Source: a bacterium (GTDB lineage Bacteria; JALSQH01). Taken from it: DNA of 5,210 bases. Both the position numbers and the translations under genes were made by a program. Position 1 is the first letter of the stretch, and every line of letters starts with the position of its first letter. The DNA lies in assembly GCA_027004335.1 (NCBI GenBank), contig JALTID010000093.1, positions 6,120 to 11,329 of the forward strand, read 5' to 3'. The notes below the pieces were generated by a model. The model had not been told where the DNA came from. It saw only the letters and a program-made list of their open reading frames with translations, and searched no databases. Shown here in pieces: positions 1-5,210 of the stretch.

Positions 1-461
1 AATCTATTTTTAAATACCTCCCTCATCACCTTTTCCTGAATAAAGATAGAATTCTCGATCTTTTTAATTTCCTCATCATCTTTAACGGCTCTTATTTTGT
101 AAATCTCTTCTGTTACATCTTCAAGTTGAATCTTCTCCTCCAGTTTCTTATATCTGCTAAAAGATAAACCAATTCCATCAATCCCAGATTTTCCATTTTT
201 AAAAAATCCACCTGTCACTATCGTTTCAAGATTTCTGAATTCCTTAACTTCGCAACAACTAATTCTCTCAGATGCATCAAGAGTATATCTACCATCAGTG
301 AAAAATACAACTTCCCCTTTTTTCTCCACAAGGAGTAAGCCATTATCACAACAAAAGTTAGTAAAATAGAATATATCTGGGGGATAAATAACAAGGATCC
401 TTTGAAGACCCTTTTTATCAAGCAAATCTATTAATTTCTTTATCCTCTCTTTCTCCCGCAT
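1..461 (-). CDS. Xaa-Pro peptidase (family M24B), N-terminal part; 3' end beyond the window
   Basis: Probable proline-specific peptidase (aminopeptidase P / prolidase type), a cytoplasmic metalloenzyme that cleaves the bond before proline. The 153 visible residues match the creatinase_N domain that precedes the pita-bread catalytic domain: a YPPDIFYFTNF segment (residues 26-36, compare P-x-N-I-x-Y-L-T-G-F), then FFTDGRY (53-59), then IYKIRAVKDDEEIKKIE (120-136), which is the usual lead-in to the catalytic domain. The metal ligands lie in the missing part, so aminopeptidase and dipeptidase cannot be told apart. The start is ATG at 461, inside the end of aroQ, because an AGGTGATC ribosome site sits 5 nt upstream. 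An in-frame GTG at 470 overlaps that site and an in-frame stop lies just before it. The gene follows aroQ, as is common in many bacteria. Two adjacent-cysteine pairs (37-38 and 69-70) are unusual. Family assignment is sure; exact specificity is not. Confidence 0.88.
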   Translation of the reverse strand, partial: MREKERIKKLIDLLDKKGLQRILVIYPPDIFYFTNFCCDNGLLLVEKKGEVVFFTDGRYTLDASERISCCEVKEFRNLETIVTGGFFKNGKSGIDGIGLSFSRYKKLEEKIQLEDVTEEIYKIRAVKDDEEIKKIENSIFIQEKVMREVFKNR

Positions 462-888
462 CCAGATCACCTATCAGAAACTCAATAGCATAAATATACC
501 CCTTCCAGCCAAGACCGGAGATCACACCTTTTGCAACATCACTTAAAAATGATTTCTTCCTAAAATCTTCCCTGGCAAAAATATTGCTGATATGAACCTC
601 TACAAAAGGAAGTTGAACAGAAAGCAAAGCATCTCTAATAGCAATGCTTGTATGAGTAAATGCACCTGCGTTAATAACAATTCCATCAAATGTGCTACCA
701 GATTTTTGAATTATTTCAACAAGCTTCCCTTCATAGTTTGATTGTAAAAACTCAATTTCAACTTTACTTTCTTTAAAGTAACTCCTTATATGATTTTCAA
801 TTTCAGAAAGAGTGAGAGACCCATATTTATCAGGCTCCCTCACTCCAAGCATGTTCAAATTAGGACCATTTATAACAAGTATTTTCAC
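418..888 (-). CDS. aroQ: 3-dehydroquinate dehydratase, type II
   Basis: Catalyses dehydration of 3-dehydroquinate to 3-dehydroshikimate, the third step of the shikimate pathway to aromatic amino acids, in the cytoplasm; type II enzymes are dodecamers. All signature motifs are present: GPNLNMLGVREPDKYG (residues 8-23), the lid and base segment; SNYEG (50-54); NAGAFTHTS (73-81); VEVHISN (96-102); REDFRKKS (106-113). By family alignment the catalytic and substrate-binding residues are R17, Y22 (base), N73, H79 (acid), H99, R106 and R110, all intact. Residue 74 is Ala, where Pro is common, an accepted variant. The start is GTG at 888, overlapping the previous gene's TGA by 4 nt. The protein begins MKILVINGPN as in the family, and no strong ribosome site precedes it, which suggests translational coupling. 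At 156 residues it is slightly longer than the usual ~145-150; the charged tail is encoded where the downstream peptidase gene overlaps by 44 nt. Confidence 0.97.
   Translation of the reverse strand: MKILVINGPNLNMLGVREPDKYGSLTLSEIENHIRSYFKESKVEIEFLQSNYEGKLVEIIQKSGSTFDGIVINAGAFTHTSIAIRDALLSVQLPFVEVHISNIFAREDFRKKSFLSDVAKGVISGLGWKGYIYAIEFLIGDLDAGEREDKEINRFA
465..472 (-). promoter_or_regulatory. Ribosome binding site of the Xaa-Pro peptidase gene, inside aroQ
   Basis: On the minus strand the sequence AGGTGATC is a perfect match to the 16S anti-Shine-Dalgarno extension. AGGTGA ends 5 nt before the ATG at 461. It decides the peptidase start and lies wholly within the aroQ coding sequence, so ribosomes finishing aroQ pass over it. 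Confidence 0.75.
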
Positions 889-2879
889 CTGTAAGACCCA
901 AAAATCGGTGGGAGTTCAACCTTATAACCAGTAGGATATGTAAGTTTAACAACAACATAAAAAACAACTGGATTCGCTTCTTGTGTATTTGAATCAGGAT
1001 CAGCCAGAGTCACATAAAACCCAGATGTTGTTCCATCAAGAGTTTTTTCCTCCTGAGGCGTGTATTTTGGGGTACCCTTTCCGGTTGATTGAACAGTAAT
1101 AGATACCCTTGTGCCAGAAGCAAGGGGATTTAAATTCCCATCAACAAGTCTTAGCCAGAATATTTGATAACCTCCATTAGATATAGTTATATTCGTTAAA
1201 GGAGAAGAAAAATCCAAAGGATTTGAATAAGCCCCTGAACCCTTTGGACCAACAAAAACTCCAGAGGTAAAAAGCATCCTGGTTGAAGTCCAAATCAGAG
1301 TATCATTATCCCAAACCCCATTAGGAGGATCATACATACCATTCTGATTGTAATCAATGTAAAATTCACCCTGATCAAACTGGCCGTTATCATTAGCATC
1401 AATATAGGGTTCACCGAGATCAATAAAGGGTTCACCTGCATCATATTCACCATTACCATTCTCATCAATGAAAGTTTCTTCTCCCTCTGTAACGGCGATT
1501 ATTGTGACCACTCCATCATGTTGGTTATGTGTCTTCCCATTATATACAACATAATCATCAAGGTAAGTTGCACCAATATAAGTTACATCAAGGGGATAGG
1601 GTTTCTCTGTCTGAATATCTGCCGAAGCAGTTCCGTAATTATCGGTGAGTGAACCAGGTGTTATTGCCCCAGCTTCTGAAAAAAATGAAATTGGAGTATT
1701 TGCTGGTATAAAATTCCCAAATCTATCTGATAAATATGCTGTAACTCGGGCTCTAAGACCATAATATAACAATCCCATAATATTAGCTTTGCTGGTTTCC
1801 GAAGCTAGGGAAAAATGTGATGCAGAAGGTTTACCACTGCCAATGTAAATTGTCTGAGAAGAAGTGTTGATTACTCCTGAATCAGTTTGAACAGAAGCAA
1901 TTACATGTACTGGGCTTGCAATTTTACCTGCATGTAAAAATGTTGTAGCATACCCATCTTTAGTTCCTGCAGAAACAGGATCAACATACTCTCCACCATT
2001 TGGTCCAGAAACAGTGAAATCAACTTTGATACCATCAACAACAGGATTGCCAAGATTGTCAATTACCTGAAATTTAACTTCAGATACCTCAGGAAGAGTT
2101 GAACCTTTTACACCTATATGATGGGGAATAGCAGAAGCAAAAAGAATGCTTCCTACCTTACTTGGAAGAACTGTAATAGTTATCATTGTACCAACATCAC
2201 CAGAAGTAACAATGATAGTAGCCGTCCCATACTTAGAACCAGCGGTAAATGTAGCTGTCGCAACTCCATTAAAAGTAGTTGAAATTTTAGGATCTAACTT
2301 TGACTCAGGAAAATTTGTACTGAAATCCACTTCAGTACCATTCTTTACAGGTTTACCACTGGAATCATAAATTTTTGCAGTTACAGTGGCAGTTCCATAA
2401 ACAGTTATTTCTGCTGGTTCTATATTTACATTTATTGTGGCAGGTGGATTTTCACCATAAATTGGCTGAATTGTAATAGAAATAGACGATGACTTCCCCT
2501 GAAAAGTTGCAGTTACAGTAGCAGTACCTTCTGTTCTTGGAGCTACCAGTGTAACTGTGGCTTTCCCTCCAGAGCTTGTAATAGTAGCTGTAGAATCACC
2601 ACTTTCTTGAAATGTTCCAAGAGTAGTAGAAAAAGAAACATTTTCACCATCAGGAATAGGCTTCCCATCGCCAGTAATAGTAGCAGTAATAGTTGATGTA
2701 GAAACACCATCAGCAGGTAGTGTAGTCTTTGAAGCAAACAATTGAATTGTTACACTCTTATAGGTTTTTCCCACTCCGCCACCACCACCCCCTCCTCCTG
2801 TTGGTGGTGGTAAAGTAGGACTCTTGCTGCCACAACCAACAAAAAAAATAATAAGAATAAAATAAAAAAGTCTCTTCAT
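885..2879 (-). CDS. Large lipoprotein with invasin-type Ig-like repeats and EF-hand-type calcium loops
   Basis: A 664-residue predicted surface or periplasmic lipoprotein of unknown function; adhesin, stalk or pilus-accessory roles are guesses. Signal peptide: KR followed by a hydrophobic core and a lipobox FVGC, lipidated Cys16. A spacer with eight glycines (28-35) follows. Five Ig-like units come next, each with a D-x-x-G-x-P-type turn and a hydrophobic strand as in Big_1/invasin domains: turns near 70-85, 172-186, 274-288, 385-399 and 580-594. The first two units are the most typical, with the strand pattern GTATVTATF (118-126). Between units four and five (472-527) lie acidic loops of the form D-x-N-x-N-G-x-aromatic-D. 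The start is ATG at 2879, where AGGAGAGGAG lies just upstream and the lipoprotein signal begins at once. The same frame is open 39 nt further up (to 2918), but that would overlap the previous gene and bury the signal peptide. The stop overlaps aroQ by 4 nt. There is no C-terminal sorting domain or barrel. Confidence 0.85.
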   Translation of the reverse strand: MKRLFYFILIIFFVGCGSKSPTLPPPTGGGGGGGGVGKTYKSVTIQLFASKTTLPADGVSTSTITATITGDGKPIPDGENVSFSTTLGTFQESGDSTATITSSGGKATVTLVAPRTEGTATVTATFQGKSSSISITIQPIYGENPPATINVNIEPAEITVYGTATVTAKIYDSSGKPVKNGTEVDFSTNFPESKLDPKISTTFNGVATATFTAGSKYGTATIIVTSGDVGTMITITVLPSKVGSILFASAIPHHIGVKGSTLPEVSEVKFQVIDNLGNPVVDGIKVDFTVSGPNGGEYVDPVSAGTKDGYATTFLHAGKIASPVHVIASVQTDSGVINTSSQTIYIGSGKPSASHFSLASETSKANIMGLLYYGLRARVTAYLSDRFGNFIPANTPISFFSEAGAITPGSLTDNYGTASADIQTEKPYPLDVTYIGATYLDDYVVYNGKTHNQHDGVVTIIAVTEGEETFIDENGNGEYDAGEPFIDLGEPYIDANDNGQFDQGEFYIDYNQNGMYDPPNGVWDNDTLIWTSTRMLFTSGVFVGPKGSGAYSNPLDFSSPLTNITISNGGYQIFWLRLVDGNLNPLASGTRVSITVQSTGKGTPKYTPQEEKTLDGTTSGFYVTLADPDSNTQEANPVVFYVVVKLTYPTGYKVELPPIFGSYR
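1299..1466 (-). other. EF-hand-type calcium-loop block within the Ig-like lipoprotein
   Basis: Encodes residues 472-527. Two loops fit the canonical 12-residue calcium pattern D-x-N-x-N/D-G-x-hydrophobic-D-x-x-E: D472, N474, N476, G477, Y479, D480, E483, and D494, N496, N498, G499, F501, D502, E505. A third, D509, N511, N513, G514, Y516, D517, has Asn520 where the twelfth-position Glu is expected. A degenerate copy (D487-E490) lies between the first two. Spacing of the loops is 22 then 15 residues, with GEPFID/GEPYID-like connectors. Such loops bind calcium in many secreted bacterial proteins; binding here is inferred. Confidence 0.7.
2775..2811 (-). repeat. GGN triplet run (octaglycine) with a 9-bp inverted repeat
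   Basis: Eight consecutive glycine codons (2775-2798) encode the linker after the lipoprotein signal. The flanking triplets form a perfect inverted repeat: accaccacc at 2781-2789 and ggtggtggt at 2803-2811, with a 13-nt loop. On the coding strand the run has many closely spaced GG pairs and AGGAGG-like sequence in the loop. It may be a simple by-product of Pro/Gly codons, but it is the strongest local repeat in the window. Confidence 0.6.
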
Positions 2880-2880
2880 T

Positions 2881-2890
2881 CTCCTCTCCT
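2881..2890 (-). promoter_or_regulatory. Ribosome binding site of the Ig-like lipoprotein gene
   Basis: The minus-strand sequence AGGAGAGGAG lies in the 13-nt gap between the TGA of the small lipoprotein gene and the ATG at 2879. The first AGGAG is 6 nt from that ATG, which favours it over the upstream in-frame start at 2918. Confidence 0.75.
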
Positions 2891-2892
2891 TA

Positions 2893-3471
2893 TCATTTAC
2901 AATTATCGTAATCGGCAAAATTCAATGTTACCGATTGAGTTGCATTAAGATAATCACCAAACTCAGTTTTTGCCCAAATCGTTACAACCGCATCATAATG
3001 TACAACGGTGTTAGTTTTTCCAAGAGTCACTAAATCCTGAGCCAGCTCAAGTTTTATATCTATCGGGACAAGATCAATTTCAATCTCACCTGTATCTCCG
3101 GGACCAAGTAACAACCCCAAGGATGAAAAACTTACCGAAGGAAGAGAAGGAAGTGTAGAATCAAGAGGCTTATACTGGATTTGATACTTCTCAATTTTTA
3201 CCCAGCCAGCAATTTCTTTCTGAACACCGGGGATCAACCTATTCTCCAGCTCAACTTTTGCATCATGTTTCATAAATTTTTCCTTAGAACCATCGGCACA
3301 CTGGTCCTGGTAAATATCCACATCATTGGTATCATTTCCATTGTAAGTAGGTGTTATCGAATGGATAACAAGTAAGGTACCCGTTTTATCCTCAGGAGAA
3401 GTTCCACAGGAAGTTAAAATATAACCCCCTACAAAAAATAATATTACCAAGAAACCACTAAGCTTTTTCAT
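2893..3471 (-). CDS. Small lipoprotein of unknown family, between pilQ and the Ig-like lipoprotein
   Basis: A 192-residue exported lipoprotein that I do not recognise as a named family. It has a Lys-Lys start, a hydrophobic core (about residues 5-20) and a lipobox LTSC with lipidated Cys22. The mature part is about 170 residues and beta-rich by eye, with alternating patterns such as YQIQY (96-100), EIEIDLVPIDIKLEL (129-143) and YDAVVTIWAKT (159-169), consistent with an Ig-like sandwich. It has only two other cysteines, C58 and C191 (the penultimate residue), which could form a disulfide. An acidic, Asn-rich stretch GNDTNDVDIYQDQC (45-58) might bind calcium. ATG at 3471 is chosen because AAGGAG lies 8 nt upstream; the in-frame GTG at 3477 is only 2 nt from that site. 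It starts 12 nt after the pilQ stop and ends 13 nt before the next gene. A role with the secretin (pilotin-like or pilus accessory) is inferred from position only. Confidence 0.85.
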   Translation of the reverse strand: MKKLSGFLVILFFVGGYILTSCGTSPEDKTGTLLVIHSITPTYNGNDTNDVDIYQDQCADGSKEKFMKHDAKVELENRLIPGVQKEIAGWVKIEKYQIQYKPLDSTLPSLPSVSFSSLGLLLGPGDTGEIEIDLVPIDIKLELAQDLVTLGKTNTVVHYDAVVTIWAKTEFGDYLNATQSVTLNFADYDNCK

Positions 3472-3479
3472 CTCCACTA

Positions 3480-3485
3480 CTCCTT
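3480..3485 (-). promoter_or_regulatory. Ribosome binding site of the small lipoprotein gene, overlapping the pilQ stop
   Basis: AAGGAG on the minus strand shares its first two bases with the TAA stop of pilQ and lies 8 nt before the ATG at 3471. It selects that ATG over the GTG at 3477. Confidence 0.7.
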
Positions 3486-5210
3486 ATTTATTGGTAGCTA
3501 TATTTCTCTGAATAATTCTCGGGGTCAGGAAAATTAATAACTCCGTCCTCTTATCTTCGTTCCTCGACCTGCGGAACAACCACCCAATAACCGGTAGCTT
3601 AGAAAGGAGAGGTACACCTGTAGTACTCTTTGACTTTTCAACCTGAAAGACCCCTCCGATCACTGCAGTTTCACCATCTTTTAGTAATATCTGAGTCTTT
3701 GCTTCTTTCTTGGATATACTCGGAACCCCAAATCTACTGGTAATACTTGTATCAGGCGCATCTTTTGTTATATCAAGATCAAGAATAACATTTCTATCAG
3801 CAGTAACATGCGGTCTCACTTTTAATCTTAATGTTGCATCAATAAACTGTGTTTGGGTCCCTCGCTGAGATACACTTTCATAAGGAATTGAGTAACCCTG
3901 TTGAATAGTCGCTTCCTGATTATCCATTGTAGTTATTCTGGGACTTGAAATTATTCTACCTTCACCAGAATCTTCTATGGCAGATAATCTCAAATCAAGT
4001 ACTGTTGAATTATTTATAGAACCAAGAACGAGCCCAAGACTGGTGGCAGCACCAGCAGCAATAGCAGCAGGAAGATCAACAACATAACCGCTATTTAAAG
4101 TTCCAACCTGGCCTACTCCTGCTGCAGCAGCACCTCCTCCGGCACCAGCACCACCCATAGCAGTTGCAGCCCTCCCGGTAGGATTATAACCAGCCATTAC
4201 ACCATTACCGGGAAAGTTTAGACCTGTTGGTGTCCCATAAGCAGCGCCAAAGGCGATTTTACCTCCCCATTGGATTCCAAGTTCCTGAGTGAAATTCGTT
4301 GAGGCTTCCACAATCCTAGCTTCTATCAACACTTGGGGAGTTTGAGTATCAAGATTGCGTACAAGAGTTTCAACCTCTTTTATATTTCTCATTATATCTT
4401 TAACTATTAGAACATTGGTCCTCTCATCAACACTTACACTTCCTCTCTTACTAAGAAGAGGTTTTACCTGTTTTGAGATGTTAGAAGCTTTTCCATAGCT
4501 AACAGGTATAATCTTCACATAGAGAGGTTCAAGCTCTTTCTTTTTCTTAATAGCCTCAAGTCTTTCCTTCTCTTCTTCTTCAAGCTCTTTTCTTGGGGCA
4601 ACTCTTATAACATTTCCAATCCTTACATATCCTAAGCCGAGAGTTTGAAGAATAACATCAAGAGCTTCATCCCATGGTACATTTACCATTCTTACAGTAA
4701 CCTTACCCTTAACATCTGAGCTTGCAATTATATTAAGGTTACTAACTTCAGCAAGTAATCTAAGGACATTGTGAATATCAGCATCTTTAAAATCAAGGGA
4801 AATTCTCCTCCCAACATATCTCTTTCTGGGAGCAGCAAACCTTACTTTAGCCAGAGCCTTCCCAGGAAGAGGTGCTGTTACAACAGGAGGAGGAGCAATT
4901 TTCTGAACTTTAGCAGGGGCAACAGGAGCAGGAGCAGGTTTTCTGACTACCTTCTTCTTAGCAACCGGTGGTATAATTGGAACCGTAGGTTGAACAGGAG
5001 GAGGCGGTGGAGGAGTAACCTTTGAAGGAGGTGTTACCTTCTTTGGAGCAGGTTTGGGCAGTACAGGCGAAGGCATCACAGGTGGAGGAGCTACTGGAGT
5101 CACAGGCGGTGCAACAGTCGGTGCAGTCACTTTCCCAAGTGCCCTTTCCTCAAGTTTCTTCCTCTCTTCCCCAGGAGTTATCTGAGCAACTGGAGGAGCT
5201 TCAGTTACAT
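3484..5210 (-). CDS. pilQ: Type IV pilus secretin PilQ, 5' end beyond the window
   Basis: Outer-membrane secretin through which the type IV pilus leaves the cell; it assembles as a ring of about a dozen or more subunits and docks to PilP/PilO/PilN. There are 574 complete codons visible. Counting from 5208: residues 1-120 are a Pro/Ala/Lys-rich linker; 135-204 are the STN (N0) domain, with ISLDFKDADIHNVLRLLAEV; a charged helix of Glu/Lys (about 206-226) follows; 229-290 are the N1/secretin_N domain with RGSVSVDERTNVLIVKD; 289-566 are the secretin domain. Diagnostic motifs are TPQVLIEARIVEA, LGIQWGG, GRIISSPRITTMDN, QTQFIDATLRLKVRP and GVPLLSKLPVIGWLFR, ending in ELLIFLTPRII. One N1 domain and these motifs fit PilQ rather than GspD. 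A GTG at 5130 could be mistaken for the start, but the frame stays open with the same composition to the window edge, so the signal peptide and any AMIN domains lie outside. A Gly/Ala-rich insert (about 349-366) sits early in the secretin domain. Confidence 0.96.
   Translation of the reverse strand, partial: VTEAPPVAQITPGEERKKLEERALGKVTAPTVAPPVTPVAPPPVMPSPVLPKPAPKKVTPPSKVTPPPPPPVQPTVPIIPPVAKKKVVRKPAPAPVAPAKVQKIAPPPVVTAPLPGKALAKVRFAAPRKRYVGRRISLDFKDADIHNVLRLLAEVSNLNIIASSDVKGKVTVRMVNVPWDEALDVILQTLGLGYVRIGNVIRVAPRKELEEEEKERLEAIKKKKELEPLYVKIIPVSYGKASNISKQVKPLLSKRGSVSVDERTNVLIVKDIMRNIKEVETLVRNLDTQTPQVLIEARIVEASTNFTQELGIQWGGKIAFGAAYGTPTGLNFPGNGVMAGYNPTGRAATAMGGAGAGGGAAAAGVGQVGTLNSGYVVDLPAAIAAGAATSLGLVLGSINNSTVLDLRLSAIEDSGEGRIISSPRITTMDNQEATIQQGYSIPYESVSQRGTQTQFIDATLRLKVRPHVTADRNVILDLDITKDAPDTSITSRFGVPSISKKEAKTQILLKDGETAVIGGVFQVEKSKSTTGVPLLSKLPVIGWLFRRSRNEDKRTELLIFLTPRIIQRNIATNK
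4848..5208 (-). other. Proline-rich linker region of PilQ
   Basis: About 120 residues dominated by Pro, Ala, Val and Lys, including runs such as TPPPPPPVQP and repeated PAP/KP units, encoded by imperfect GGAGGN/CCTCCN-type triplets. This is low-complexity sequence and probably an extended flexible tether in the periplasm between the N-terminal (likely AMIN, peptidoglycan-binding) part and the N0 ring. Such linkers are known in PilQ proteins of Myxococcus-like bacteria. Its exact start is outside the window. Confidence 0.75.

Noticed and set aside
218-421. Open frame of 67 residues on the minus strand with a hydrophobic N terminus
   Set aside because: It lies entirely within the Xaa-Pro peptidase gene in another frame; the peptidase frame has clear family motifs and a perfect ribosome site.
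659-673. Ala instead of Pro in the AroQ N-x-G-A motif as a sign of altered function
   Set aside because: Both residues occur in genuine type II enzymes, and all catalytic residues are present.
2146-2370. Plus-strand open frame of 74 residues
   Set aside because: Antisense to the Ig-like lipoprotein gene, a mirror of its Thr/Val-rich repeats, with no family likeness.
2543-2737. Leu-rich minus-strand open frame of 64 residues resembling a membrane peptide
   Set aside because: It is the out-of-frame reading of the Thr/Ala/Val codons of the first Ig-like repeat.
2880-2918. Longer N terminus for the Ig-like lipoprotein, starting at 2918
   Set aside because: It would overlap the previous gene by 26 nt and place 13 residues before a normal Lys-Arg lipoprotein signal; the ATG at 2879 has a strong ribosome site.
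3181-3375. Plus-strand open frame of 64 residues
   Set aside because: Antisense to the small lipoprotein gene; no ribosome site or recognisable motif.
3500-3536. Possible terminator hairpin near the end of pilQ (ctga/tcag arms)
   Set aside because: Only a 4-bp stem with a long loop and no following T run on the minus strand; it also lies inside the coding sequence.
4771-5025. Plus-strand Arg/Asn/Ser-rich open frame of 84 residues
   Set aside because: Antisense to the PilQ linker; its composition simply mirrors the proline and lysine codons.
5128-5130. GTG codon as the start of pilQ
   Set aside because: The frame is open upstream to the window edge with continuing Pro-rich/charged sequence, there is no ribosome site or signal peptide at this codon, and an outer-membrane secretin needs one.
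1-5210. CRISPR array, tRNA/rRNA, insertion sequence, phage genes or a defence system
   Set aside because: Nearly every base is within the five co-directional genes; no spaced identical repeats, transposase motifs or RNA gene signatures were seen.

Overview
The window is a stretch of five tightly packed genes, all on the minus strand, so transcription runs from high to low coordinates. It enters in the middle of one gene at 5210 and leaves in the middle of another at 1. In transcription order it reads: a type IV pilus secretin (PilQ, 5' end missing), a small lipoprotein of unknown family, a large lipoprotein with Ig-like (invasin/Big_1-type) repeats and calcium-loop motifs, type II 3-dehydroquinate dehydratase (AroQ), and the N-terminal part of a Xaa-Pro peptidase of family M24 (PepQ/PepP-like, 3' end missing). 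The junctions are 12 nt, 13 nt, a 4-nt overlap and a 44-nt overlap. There is no room for a promoter or terminator between genes and no non-coding stretch of any size, so this looks like the interior of one operon.

The organism is a diderm (outer-membrane) bacterium: PilQ forms an outer-membrane channel, and two neighbours carry lipoprotein signal peptides. The DNA is AT-leaning, with A/T-rich third positions and GTG used as a start. Pilus-secretin genes followed by shikimate genes and a Xaa-Pro peptidase are familiar from Desulfobacterota ('deltaproteobacteria') such as Geobacter and from related deep-branching anaerobes. That affiliation is an inference from gene order and the proline-rich PilQ, not a firm assignment.

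Region by region: 3484-5210 holds the proline-rich linker, STN (N0), N1 and secretin domains of PilQ. 2893-3471 is a 192-residue lipoprotein with a two-cysteine, beta-rich exported domain. 885-2879 is a 664-residue lipoprotein with an octaglycine linker, five Ig-like repeats and a block of EF-hand-type calcium loops between repeats four and five. 418-888 is a complete AroQ with its catalytic set intact. 1-461 is the peptidase N-terminal domain, starting inside aroQ.

The first three genes form a plausible cell-surface module: the pilus pore plus two lipoproteins of unknown role, one built like an adhesin or stalk. The last two are housekeeping genes that appear to be translationally coupled behind it. 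The part most worth a second look is the lipoprotein pair inserted between pilQ and aroQ.
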